Part shown: positions 16,730 through 24,748 of the stretch, piece by piece
Layout: every line of letters starts with the position of its first letter
How positions within the stretch are numbered: position 1 is the first letter of the stretch
Source: Microvirga rosea
GTDB taxonomy: Bacteria; Pseudomonadota; Alphaproteobacteria; Rhizobiales; Beijerinckiaceae
Length of the DNA: 64,000 bases
Assembly: GCF_020595095.1 (NCBI RefSeq)
Contig: NZ_JAJDOP010000002.1
Span: 496,001 to 560,000 of the forward strand
Direction of reading: 5' to 3'
The notes under the pieces: model-generated
The model's database searches: none
What the model saw: only the letters and a program-made list of their open reading frames with translations
Told to the model about the DNA's origin: nothing
Translations under genes and position numbers: made by a program

Positions 16730-17641
16730 TCAGCCCACCGCTTCGTCGAAGGACAATGCCCATCCCGCGCCGACGAACCAACACCGCTGGGGAGCCGCGG
16801 GCGGGCCCCGCACGAGGCTGCGCACGAATTCCACGCCCCCGCGCTCGAAGGAATCTTTCAGCCGTTCCGCCTCGTCGTTCGCTCCCGCCAACCGGCCTTC
16901 CGCGCAAATGAAATAGGCGGGGCCGATCCAGCGCGCATGGATCCGCTCCCCCTCCCGTTCGAAGCAGAAGCCGGCTCCGTGCAGGGCATGACGCCCACCC
17001 CGAGCGGTGGCTTTCGGGCGCGGGACGCCAAGCGGCAGAACCAGGCGACCTCCGGACCGCAGCTTCCCGATCCAAGCATCGGCCGGACGGACCACGGAAA
17101 AGTTGACGTAGATCCGGTCCGCCTCTTCCTGCGGCCAGTCGGCACCGTCTCCTTGAATCACGGTGACGTACGGAAATTCGCTAAGGTTCTTCTTGGCCTG
17201 TTCCACGAGATCGGGATCGTATTCCACGGCGAGCACATGACCGCTCTCCCCCACGAGATGAGCGAGCAAGGCCGTATAATAACCGGTTCCGGCGCCGATA
17301 TGGACGACCCTGTCGCCCTCACGCGGGGACAAGGTATGCAACCATTGCGCATGAAGCGAAGGGCTGCCGTTGTTGACGCCCCGCTCCGGCGAAAGCGCCA
17401 ACAGGACATCCTGATAAACGACCACCGGATCCGTCGAAGGCAAGGTGACATAGCCGAGCGGCGGACGCGAGATCTGCCATGGCGGCGGGCCGATGAAGCG
17501 CTCGCGCGGCACGGTTGCGAAGGCCTTCTTCAGCCTGGGAGCATCGCCGATGCCGGCGAGCGCCAGGATCTGCTTGGCATAGGCCATCCGAATGGTCGCG
17601 AGGGTTTCGGGATCGGTGATCTGTTCCGGATTATTCTCCAC
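16730..17641 (-). CDS. Protein-L-isoaspartate methyltransferase-like protein
   Basis: The product has 303 residues. The SAM-binding core is PCMT-like: VPRERFIGPP, GYVTLPSTDPVVVYQDVLLAL, VVHIGAGTGYYTALLAHLVGESGHVLAVEYDPDLVEQAKKNL. PCMT repairs isoaspartyl residues, but the usual GSGYxTA is GTGYYTA and the protein is some 80 residues longer than classic Pcm, so the substrate may differ. The start is a GTG at 17641 with a strong GGAGG 6 nt upstream; the open frame continues further 5' without family similarity. Confidence 0.82.
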   Translation of the reverse strand: MENNPEQITDPETLATIRMAYAKQILALAGIGDAPRLKKAFATVPRERFIGPPPWQISRPPLGYVTLPSTDPVVVYQDVLLALSPERGVNNGSPSLHAQWLHTLSPREGDRVVHIGAGTGYYTALLAHLVGESGHVLAVEYDPDLVEQAKKNLSEFPYVTVIQGDGADWPQEEADRIYVNFSVVRPADAWIGKLRSGGRLVLPLGVPRPKATARGGRHALHGAGFCFEREGERIHARWIGPAYFICAEGRLAGANDEAERLKDSFERGGVEFVRSLVRGPPAAPQRCWFVGAGWALSFDEAVG

Positions 17642-17721
17642 CGCACACCTCCACGGGAAACGTGCGATCTTCTTCCCAGCGCGGAAGCGAGTCAAAGACG
17701 AGGCACGGAGCCCGGCGGTCC

Positions 17722-19056
17722 TCAGCCGCTCAGGGTCTCTTCGAACCGGACGGCCTCTCCCTGAGCCGGTGTTTCGAGGGAGCCATCCCACATCACCACG
17801 TTTCCACGCACGACCGTTCCCATGGGCCACCCGGTGACGGTCACGCCGTCATAGGGCGTCCAGCCGCATTTCGAGGCGATCCAGTCGTTGGTGATCGTCT
17901 CCCGCCGCTTGAGATCGACGACGGTGAAGTCCGCATCGTAGCCGACAGCGATCCGGCCTTTGCGCGCGATGCCGAACAGGCGCTTGGGTCCGGCGCTCGT
18001 CATGTCGACGAAGCGCTCCAGGGTCATCCGGCTCGCATTGACGTGGTCGAGCATGATCGGAACCAGGGTCTGCACCCCCGTCATGCCGGAGGGCGTGTTC
18101 GGATAGACCTTGTCCTTTTCGGCGCGCGTATGGGGCGCGTGATCGGAGCCGAGAATGTCGGCGATGCCCTCGTCCAGCCCCTGCCACAAGGCGGCGCGAT
18201 GGATCTCATCACGTACGGGCGGATTCATCTGCACGTAGGTGCCCAGGCGCTCGTAGGCATCCGGGGCCACGAGGGTCAGATGATGCGGCGTCACCTCGAC
18301 GGAGACGAGATTCTTGTGCTCTTTCAGGAGCGCCATTTCTTCGGCTGTGGTGACGTGGAGAACGTGAATGCGCGCGCCGGTCTCCTGAGCGATCCGCACG
18401 AGCCGTTTGGTGCAGGTCAACGCTACCTCGGCGGACCGCCAGACCGGATGGGAACGCGGATCGCCCTCGACGCGCAGGTCCTTGCGGGCACGCAACATGG
18501 CCTCGTCCTCCGAATGGAAGGCGGCGCGACGGCGGGTGCGGCGCAGGATCGCGGCGATGCCCTCGTCGTCCTCGACGAGAAGCGACCCCGTGGACGATCC
18601 CATGAAGACCTTGATGCCGGCGGCGCCGGGAAGGCGCTCGAGATCGGCGACATCCTTTGCGTTCTCGTGCGTTCCGCCGACCCAGAACGCGAAGTCGCAA
18701 TGCATGCGGTGATGGCCGCGCCCGATCTTGTCGGCCAGCGCCTCCGGGGTCGTGGTCTGCGGATCGGTGTTGGGCATCTCGAAGACGGCCGTGACGCCGC
18801 CCATGACGGCGGAACGGGACCCGGATTCGAGATCTTCCTTATGATCGAGCCCGGGTTCCCGGAAATGCACCTGGGTATCGATGACGCCGGGCAGGATATG
18901 GAGGCCCTTGCAATCCACCTCCCGCGCCGCGGATGAGCGCGACAGATCTCCGATGGCCGCGATGGTGCCGCCCCTGACACCCACATCCCGCTCGGCGCGT
19001 CCATCGTGATTGACGACGACGCCGCCCTTGAGAATCAAATCGAAGGTCTGGGGCAT
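17722..19056 (-). CDS. pyrC: Dihydroorotase (QxH metal-site variant)
   Basis: The product has 444 residues and is a cyclic amidohydrolase of the class I dihydroorotase/allantoinase group, expected to interconvert carbamoyl-aspartate and dihydroorotate in pyrimidine synthesis. The bridging Lys149 (GIKVFMGSSTG), His in AAFHSEDE, His in IHVLHVTTAEEM, and Asp in GSDHAPHT are present. The usual HxH metal motif reads Q62-V-H64 (DTQVHFREPG), so one ligand is replaced. ATG 19056 gives the usual length; ATG 19068 would add four residues. It is divergent from ygfZ. An allantoinase- or hydantoinase-like role cannot be excluded without pyrB nearby. Confidence 0.85.
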   Translation of the reverse strand: MPQTFDLILKGGVVVNHDGRAERDVGVRGGTIAAIGDLSRSSAAREVDCKGLHILPGVIDTQVHFREPGLDHKEDLESGSRSAVMGGVTAVFEMPNTDPQTTTPEALADKIGRGHHRMHCDFAFWVGGTHENAKDVADLERLPGAAGIKVFMGSSTGSLLVEDDEGIAAILRRTRRRAAFHSEDEAMLRARKDLRVEGDPRSHPVWRSAEVALTCTKRLVRIAQETGARIHVLHVTTAEEMALLKEHKNLVSVEVTPHHLTLVAPDAYERLGTYVQMNPPVRDEIHRAALWQGLDEGIADILGSDHAPHTRAEKDKVYPNTPSGMTGVQTLVPIMLDHVNASRMTLERFVDMTSAGPKRLFGIARKGRIAVGYDADFTVVDLKRRETITNDWIASKCGWTPYDGVTVTGWPMGTVVRGNVVMWDGSLETPAQGEAVRFEETLSG

Positions 19057-19143
19057 ATGCGTTCTCATCCCTTGAGGCTGGTGCTCACCGGGCATATGTC
19101 ACGCAGGAGCCAAGAGCAACAGAACAAGGCCGCGGAGCAACAT

Positions 19144-20031
19144 ATGCCGTCAGCTCATCTCGCCGACAGGGGAGTGGTACGGGTCTCGGGCGAGGACGCC
19201 AAGACCTTTCTCGACAACCTCGTCACGTGCGATCTCGATCGCGTGTCCCCGCAACGGGCGCGATGGGGGGCGCTCCTGACCCCACAGGGCAAGATTCTGT
19301 TCGATTTCATCGTCTTCGAGGCTCCGGCCGAGATCGGGGGCGGTTATTATCTCGATGTCGCCAAGGTTTTCGCCCCGGATCTCGCCAAGCGCCTGACCTT
19401 CTACAAGCTCCGGGCCAAGGTCACCATCGAGGACCGCTCCGACGCGCTGGCGGTGGCGGCCGGATGGGAGGCACCGCCTCCCGGGCAGGAAGCCGGGCTC
19501 ATATCCGAAGACCCGCGCCTCCCGGAGATCGGATGGCGGGCGATCGTGGCCGCCGAGGACGCGCAGGAATTCGCGACCGTGCCGGTCGAGGAATACCAAG
19601 CCCGCCGCATCGCGCTCGGGATTCCGGAGGGTGGACGGGATTTCCTGTTCGGCGATGCCTTTCCGCATGAGGCCCTGATGGATCAGCTTCACGGGGTGGA
19701 TTTCGACAAGGGCTGCTACATCGGCCAGGAGGTCGTCTCCCGCATGCAGCACCGGGGAACGGCGCGGACGCGCATCGTTCCGGCCATCTACGAGGGCGGT
19801 TTTGCCGCAGAGGCCGGAGTCGAGGTTGTGGCGGGTGAAAAGAATCTTGGAAAGACAGGCACCGGGGCCCGGGGCCGCGGATTGCTCATGATCCGGCTCG
19901 ACCGGGCGGCCGACGCCTTGGCTGCCGGGGAACCCATTCGCGCTGGAGGCATTCCCGTCACACTGGAAAAACCTGCATGGGTCGATTTTCCCTTTCCCGG
20001 CGAGGCTGAAGCCTCGGTCCGGAAAGCATGA
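19144..20031 (+). CDS. ygfZ: YgfZ/GcvT-like folate-binding protein
   Basis: The product has 295 residues. The YgfZ signature is seen as DKGCYIGQEVVSRMQHRG (the K-G-C-x-x-G-Q-E motif whose Cys is essential in E. coli). Earlier are FLDNLVTCDLDRV, GALLTPQGKILFDFIVFE, and EYQARRIALGIPEGG. YgfZ binds tetrahydrofolate and helps maintain Fe-S cluster enzymes such as MiaB. It is not the glycine cleavage T-protein. The ATG at 19144 has GGAG 7-8 nt upstream; it is divergent from pyrC. Confidence 0.9.
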   Translation: MPSAHLADRGVVRVSGEDAKTFLDNLVTCDLDRVSPQRARWGALLTPQGKILFDFIVFEAPAEIGGGYYLDVAKVFAPDLAKRLTFYKLRAKVTIEDRSDALAVAAGWEAPPPGQEAGLISEDPRLPEIGWRAIVAAEDAQEFATVPVEEYQARRIALGIPEGGRDFLFGDAFPHEALMDQLHGVDFDKGCYIGQEVVSRMQHRGTARTRIVPAIYEGGFAAEAGVEVVAGEKNLGKTGTGARGRGLLMIRLDRAADALAAGEPIRAGGIPVTLEKPAWVDFPFPGEAEASVRKA

Positions 20032-20045
20032 ACGCGATCATTTTG

Positions 20046-20070
20046 GGAACGGATGGTTCACCTAGGCGTT
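20046..20070 (+). promoter_or_regulatory. Consensus EcfG-type (general stress response) promoter
   Basis: GGAAC (20046-20050), a 16-nt spacer, and CGTT (20067-20070) match the alphaproteobacterial EcfG/sigma-T consensus GGAAC-N16-17-CGTT at all nine positions. It sits in the 105-bp gap before the PAS histidine kinase gene at 20137, about 65 nt upstream of the start codon. About one chance match is expected in 64 kb on both strands, so its position is what makes it credible. Confidence 0.6.
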
Positions 20071-20136
20071 CCCTTGAGTTAAGCCTTGGCGCTTGCGGCG
20101 TGAAGGTGGGCACGTAGCGTGGTTGGGGACGAGTTG

Positions 20137-22083
20137 ATGAATTCTGTGACCATTCATCGGTCAGCAGCACGGGATGAAGGGCTGCTGCAGCTCCTTCTGT
20201 CGTCCATTACCGACTATGCGATCTACATGCTGGACCCGACGGGGACCATCGTCAGCTGGAACGCCGGCGCGCAACGGTTCAAGGGATACAACGAGGACGA
20301 AATCATCGGAGAGCACTTCTCCCGCTTCTACACCGATGAGGATCGCGCCATCGATTTTCCCGCCTATGCGCTCAAGACGGCGGCCGAGCACGGCAAGTTC
20401 GAGGGAGAAGGCTGGCGCGTCCGCAAGGATGGCACGCGCTTCTGGGCCCATGTGGTCATCGATGCCATTCGCGATGCCCAGGGAAACCTCCTAGGCTTTG
20501 CCAAAATTACCCGCGATGTCTCGGACCGGAAGAAGACGGAAGACGCCTTGAAGCTCAGCGAGCAGCGGTTCCGGATGCTCGTCCAGGGCGTGACGGATTA
20601 CGCCATCTACATGCTCGATCCCGAGGGATACATCACGAACTGGAATGCCGGCGCGCAGCGGTTCAAGGGGTATAACGAAGGCGAGATCATCGGAGAGCAC
20701 TTCTCCCGCTTCTACACCGACGAGGACCGCGCGGGCGGCCGCCCGGCGCGCGCGCTGAAGACGGCCATCGAGCAGGGAAAGTTCGAGGATGAGGGCTGGC
20801 GTGTGCGTAAGGACGGCACGCGCTTTTTCGCAAGCGTTGTCATCGATCCTATCCGTGACGCGGCGGGGCACCTCATCGGCTTTGCCAAGATCACCCGCGA
20901 CATCACCGAACGCAAAATGGCCCAGGAGGCCTTGGCGCAGGCGCGGGAGGCCCTCTTCCAGTCCCAGAAAATGGAAGCGGTCGGTCAGCTGACCGGCGGC
21001 ATCGCGCACGATTTCAACAATCTTCTCACCATCATCGTCAACAATCTCGATCTTCTCACGCGCAACGCCAGCGATCCGCGGGACAAGCGCCTCATCGAGA
21101 GCGCGCAGCGCGCGGCCAACAGGGGCGCGAAGCTGACGCAGCAATTGCTGGCCTTTTCGCGCCGCCAGCCGCTCCAGCCGGAACTCAACAATCCCAACAG
21201 CCTCATCAAGGGTTTCGAGCCCGTTCTTCATCGGGCCTGCGGCGAGATCATCGACTTTCAGGTCGCTCTGGATCCGCAGCTCAAGTCGTCGAGCATCGAC
21301 GGACCGCAGTTCGAAACGGCCCTCCTCAACCTCGTCATCAATGCCCGTGACGCCATGCCCGAGGGTGGTATTCTCCTGATCAGGTCGAGCAACGTGGTCG
21401 TCCGAGAGGGCGACCCCTATGCGACTCAGCTCAAGCCCGGCGAATACGTTCGCGTGACGGTGTCGGACACCGGAACCGGGATGTCTCCCGAAGCCGTGAG
21501 TCGCGCCTTCGAGCCGTTCTTCACGACGAAAGAAGTCGGCAAGGGCACCGGTCTCGGATTAAGTCAGGTTTATGGGTTTGTCATGCAGTCAGGCGGTCAT
21601 ATCGAAATCGACAGCACACCGGGGCAAGGCACGTCGGTCATCATGCTGCTGCCCGCCCAGGAGGGCGACGAGCAGTCGACCACGCCGGAATCGGATCACC
21701 AGGACATCAGGCAGACGGCCGGGACGGTCCTGATCGTCGAAGACGAGCCGGAAGTCCTCGAAATCGCCAAGGAGATCTTCGACACCCTCGGCTATGAGGT
21801 GCTGACGGCCACCGACGCCACCATGGCCCTCGGGATCCTGCACGAGGGCACCCCTATCGATGTCCTGTTCTCGGATGTGGTCATGCCCCGCGGCATGAAC
21901 GGGCTGGAACTGGCCAAGGAGACCTTGCGCCTGCGTCCTTCGATCAAGATCCTCCTGGCCTCGGGATACCCCGTCTCGACCCTCCCGACCCAAGGGTTCC
22001 CCGAAGGAACGGCGTTCATCAGCAAGCCCTATCGATGGACCGAACTGGCCGACAAGCTCCGCTTTCTCCGCTCCCGGAACTGA
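20137..22083 (+). CDS. Cytoplasmic hybrid histidine kinase: PAS-PAS-HisKA-HATPase-REC
   Basis: The product has 648 residues and no membrane segment. Two nearly identical PAS domains (about residues 20-140 and 150-270) share TDYAIYMLDP...NAGAQRFKGYNE and GEHFSRFYTDEDRA. The phosphoacceptor is His291 in [11 protein letters not shown]. ATPase motifs are [13 protein letters not shown] (N box), VSDTGTGM (G1) and GKGTGLGLSQVYG (G2). A C-terminal receiver carries Asp580 (FSDVVMP). A phosphorelay to an unseen partner is expected; no response regulator with an output domain is adjacent. The ATG at 20137 follows GGGGACGAG. The gene has an EcfG-type promoter, suggesting stress induction. Confidence 0.92.
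   Translation: MNSVTIHRSAARDEGLLQLLLSSITDYAIYMLDPTGTIVSWNAGAQRFKGYNEDEIIGEHFSRFYTDEDRAIDFPAYALKTAAEHGKFEGEGWRVRKDGTRFWAHVVIDAIRDAQGNLLGFAKITRDVSDRKKTEDALKLSEQRFRMLVQGVTDYAIYMLDPEGYITNWNAGAQRFKGYNEGEIIGEHFSRFYTDEDRAGGRPARALKTAIEQGKFEDEGWRVRKDGTRFFASVVIDPIRDAAGHLIGFAKITRDITERKMAQEALAQAREALFQSQKMEAVGQLTGGIAHDFNNLLTIIVNNLDLLTRNASDPRDKRLIESAQRAANRGAKLTQQLLAFSRRQPLQPELNNPNSLIKGFEPVLHRACGEIIDFQVALDPQLKSSSIDGPQFETALLNLVINARDAMPEGGILLIRSSNVVVREGDPYATQLKPGEYVRVTVSDTGTGMSPEAVSRAFEPFFTTKEVGKGTGLGLSQVYGFVMQSGGHIEIDSTPGQGTSVIMLLPAQEGDEQSTTPESDHQDIRQTAGTVLIVEDEPEVLEIAKEIFDTLGYEVLTATDATMALGILHEGTPIDVLFSDVVMPRGMNGLELAKETLRLRPSIKILLASGYPVSTLPTQGFPEGTAFISKPYRWTELADKLRFLRSRN
20209..20976 (+). repeat. Intragenic tandem duplication of the PAS domain, 384-bp period
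   Basis: The segment starting at 20209 recurs at 20593, a period of 384 bp (128 codons). Identity at DNA level is high: stretches such as ATCATCGGAGAGCACTTCTC are shared exactly. Differences are mostly third-position, with a local change at DRAIDFPAYALK versus DRAGGRPARALK. This points to a recent duplication of the sensor module or gene conversion between copies. Confidence 0.8.
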
Positions 22084-22193
22084 ATCGGGAGAAACGGCCG
22101 ATCGATTTGGGTGATGTCCCGCCCCTGTAAAATTTGATTGGAAGGCGCTCGGCCGGGCCGTCTAAGAAGGCTGTCGAGCACCGAGGGGACCCC

Positions 22194-22835
22194 ATGTACC
22201 AGCCGCCGCATTTCCGTGAGGATCGCCTCGACATCCTGCATGATTTCATCCGGGCTCAGACGCTCGGCATGCTGGTGACCGGGGGACGTTCCGGACTCAT
22301 GGCCAATCCCATCCCGTTCGTCCTCGACACCTCCGCCTCGCCTCAGGGAACCTTGAAGGCCCATCTGTCCCGCGCCAATCCTCAATGGCGCGACATCGAA
22401 GCCGGAATGGAAGCGCTCGTGATCTTCCAGGGCGTGGATGCCTATATTACGCCCTCATGGTACGAGACGAAGCGCGAGACGGCGAAGGTCGTGCCGACCT
22501 GGAACTACGCGGTCGTCCAGGCTGCGGGTCCGGTGACGCTCATGGACGATGCGGCCTGGGTGAAAGAGCAGATCGTCGCCCTGACGAGCCGGCAGGAAGC
22601 GGGCTTCGCCGAACCCTGGCATGTCGGCGATGCCCCGGACGACTTCCTCGCCGCGCAGCTCAAGGGAATCGTCGGCGTCCAGATCGAGATCACGCGCATC
22701 GAAGGCAAATGGAAGGCGAGCCAGAACCGCCCCGAGGCGGACCGGAACGGCGTCAGCGCCGGTTTGCGGGCCGAAGGCGCTCCGAAAGCCCTCGAAATGG
22801 CAGATCTCGTCGACCGGCTCGGAAGGAAGAGCTGA
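22194..22835 (+). CDS. PaiB-like FMN-binding protein
   Basis: The product has 213 residues and starts with the family N-terminus MYQPPHFREDRLDILHDFIRAQTLGMLVT. ANPIPFVLD, GVDAYITPSWYETK...VPTWNYAVVQAAG and GIVGVQIEITRIEGKWKASQNR are also typical. PaiB proteins are flavin-binding split barrels; the Bacillus name comes from transcriptional repression of protease and sporulation genes, but there is no DNA-binding motif here and the role in proteobacteria is uncertain. GAGGGG lies 6 nt before the ATG. Confidence 0.9.
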   Translation: MYQPPHFREDRLDILHDFIRAQTLGMLVTGGRSGLMANPIPFVLDTSASPQGTLKAHLSRANPQWRDIEAGMEALVIFQGVDAYITPSWYETKRETAKVVPTWNYAVVQAAGPVTLMDDAAWVKEQIVALTSRQEAGFAEPWHVGDAPDDFLAAQLKGIVGVQIEITRIEGKWKASQNRPEADRNGVSAGLRAEGAPKALEMADLVDRLGRKS

Positions 22836-22912
22836 CACCTCTTTCCTCGGAGGTCGCCTTTTCGGCACACACGGATCTTCCCGTTTCGTTCCAACGAAGC
22901 TAAACCATCCGG

Positions 22913-23521
22913 ATGACCGACGGATTGATCCTACACCCCGATCACAAGGCCCGTTGCTGGTGGCCCGGCACGGACCCTTTCTACGTGGCCTATCACGACA
23001 CGGAATGGGGCGTTCCCGAATACGATGACCGGGCGCTTTTTGAAAAACTGATTCTCGACGGCTTTCAGGCAGGCCTGTCCTGGATCACCATCCTGCGCAA
23101 GCGTGAGAATTTTCGCAGGGCTTTCGCGGGGTTCGAGCCGGCGGTGATCGCGAGGTTCGATCAGGCGCAGGTCGAGGCGCTCATGCTGGATCCCGGCATC
23201 GTCCGCAACCGCGCGAAGATCGAGAGCACGATCGCGAGCGCCCGGGCGTGGCTCGCCATCCAGGAACGAGGCGGATTCTCGCGGTTCCTCTGGGATTTCG
23301 TGGATGGACGGCCGGTCCAGAACAATCTCAAGAGCCGCGCCGACGTGCGGCCGGAAACCGATGTCTCCCGGCGGATCTCCAAGGCGCTGAAGGCGGAAGG
23401 CTTCAACTTCGTGGGCCCCACGATCGTTTACGCCTTCATGCAGGCGGTCGGGATGGTGAACGACCATCTCACCGGCTGCTTCCGCCACGCGGAATGCGCC
23501 GCGCTGGCCGAGAAGCCATAA
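22913..23521 (+). CDS. tag: DNA-3-methyladenine glycosylase I
   Basis: Tag excises 3-methyladenine from alkylated DNA. The 202 residues contain RCWWPGTDPFYVAYHDTEWGVP, LFEKLILDGFQAGLSWITILRKRENFRRAF, and the C-terminal GFNFVGPTIVYAFMQAVGMVNDHLTGCFRH. The zinc ligands at both ends (N-terminal Cys/His, C-terminal HLTGCFRH) are visible. The stop overlaps the next ATG by one base (TAATG), so the HD hydrolase is translationally coupled. Confidence 0.95.
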   Translation: MTDGLILHPDHKARCWWPGTDPFYVAYHDTEWGVPEYDDRALFEKLILDGFQAGLSWITILRKRENFRRAFAGFEPAVIARFDQAQVEALMLDPGIVRNRAKIESTIASARAWLAIQERGGFSRFLWDFVDGRPVQNNLKSRADVRPETDVSRRISKALKAEGFNFVGPTIVYAFMQAVGMVNDHLTGCFRHAECAALAEKP

Positions 23522-24120
23522 TGGCGAAGGAACCCCGCGTCTGGCAGCGCATGCTGTCCGGCCGCCGTCTCGATCTGCTCAACCCCTCCCCCCTCGATGT
23601 CGAACTGGACGACATCGCCCACGGCCTCGCCCGGGTTGCGCGGTGGAATGGGCAGACGGAAGGCCCGCATATCTTCTCGGTAGCACAGCACAGCCTGCTG
23701 GTGGGGGCCATCGCCGATCATCTCGATCCAGGCTTGCCGCCGTCGTCACGGCTCGCGGTTCTGCTGCATGACGCACCGGAATACGTCATCGGTGACATCA
23801 TCTCGCCCTTCAAATCCGTGATCGGCGACGCCTATAAGGTGGTTGAGCACCGGCTTCTCGGCGCCATTCACGTCCATTTCGGCCTCCCTTCGGAGCCCGG
23901 GGCGGTGCTCAAGCGCTTCATCAAACGGGCCGACCGGCAGGCCGCCTTCCTCGAGGCGACCCATCTGGCGGGCTTCTCGCGCGAAGAGGCGGTCCGAATC
24001 TTCGGGCGTCCCGAACCGCTGCCGCGAACGGTCCACCGCCTTCTCGATCCCTGGCCCGTCGCGGAGGCCGAGGAGCGGTATCGCGAACGGATTCTGGCCT
24101 GCACGGCCACGCCCCCCTGA
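23521..24120 (+). CDS. HD-domain hydrolase (YfbR-like)
   Basis: The product has 199 residues. It starts PRVWQRMLSGRRLDLLNPSPLDVELDDIAHGLARVARWNGQT and has an HD metal site: FSVAQHSLLVGAI, LLHDAPEYVIGDIISPFK. The arrangement is like YfbR-type 5'-deoxynucleotidases and related HD phosphohydrolases; a nucleotide substrate is a fair guess. It is coupled to tag by overlap. This pairing of a repair glycosylase and a possible dNMP phosphatase is suggestive of nucleotide-pool hygiene, but only by association. Confidence 0.85.
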   Translation: MAKEPRVWQRMLSGRRLDLLNPSPLDVELDDIAHGLARVARWNGQTEGPHIFSVAQHSLLVGAIADHLDPGLPPSSRLAVLLHDAPEYVIGDIISPFKSVIGDAYKVVEHRLLGAIHVHFGLPSEPGAVLKRFIKRADRQAAFLEATHLAGFSREEAVRIFGRPEPLPRTVHRLLDPWPVAEAEERYRERILACTATPP

Positions 24121-24174
24121 TCACGCCTCCCGGCGGCCCTAGCCTTCAACAGCCTGCGATACGGAAACGCCCCC

Positions 24175-24693
24175 ATGCCAACCCTTCACGTTTGCCCTCT
24201 CTCCCGCCTTCACGACACGGTCGCGGAAACCCGCGCGAGCCATATCGTGACGTTGATCAACGTGGGCTCCTCCGTGGAGCGCCCATCCACCATTGCTCCG
24301 GACCGGCACCTCTTTATCGGCGTCAGCGATATCGTTGAACCGATGGACGGACATATCCTTCCCGTCGCGGATCACATCGAGCAGCTTCTCACCTTCGTGC
24401 GGACCTGGGGCCGCGAAAATCCGCTCGTCTTCCATTGCTGGGCCGGGATCAGCCGCTCCACGGCGGCGGCCTTCATTTCCGCCTGCGCCCTCGTGCCCGA
24501 ACGGGACGAGGTCGAGATCGCCCAGGCGCTGCGCCTGGCCTCGCCCACGGCCACCCCCAACGCGAGGTTCGTCGCCCTGGCCGACGACATCCTCGGGCGC
24601 CAGGGCCGCATGGTCGAGGCCGTGCGGGGGATCGGCCGTGGGGCGGAGGCTATGGAGGGCACCCCCTTTATGTTACAGCTTAGCAGGGGCTAG
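24175..24693 (+). CDS. Tyrosine/dual-specificity phosphatase-like protein
   Basis: The product has 172 residues and carries a P-loop of the Cys-x5-Arg phosphatase type: FHCWAGISRSTAAAF, with Cys88 and Arg94. The preceding ENPLVFHC and the general-acid region (GVSDIVEPMDGH, candidate Asp residues) fit. Alphaproteobacterial homologues are commonly annotated as protein tyrosine phosphatases; the natural substrate is unknown. It shares orientation with tag and the HD gene. Confidence 0.85.
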   Translation: MPTLHVCPLSRLHDTVAETRASHIVTLINVGSSVERPSTIAPDRHLFIGVSDIVEPMDGHILPVADHIEQLLTFVRTWGRENPLVFHCWAGISRSTAAAFISACALVPERDEVEIAQALRLASPTATPNARFVALADDILGRQGRMVEAVRGIGRGAEAMEGTPFMLQLSRG

Positions 24694-24748
24694 CCGATTC
24701 CGCGCCGCGGCGCGGCGCTGTCCTGGGAACAACCCGAGGGGGCTCACC

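Noticed and set aside
24702..24718. GCGCCGC/GCGGCGC hairpin before the DUF2339 gene
   Set aside because: It has a 3-nt loop, pure GC sequence and no T-run. Such structures are common in high-GC gaps.
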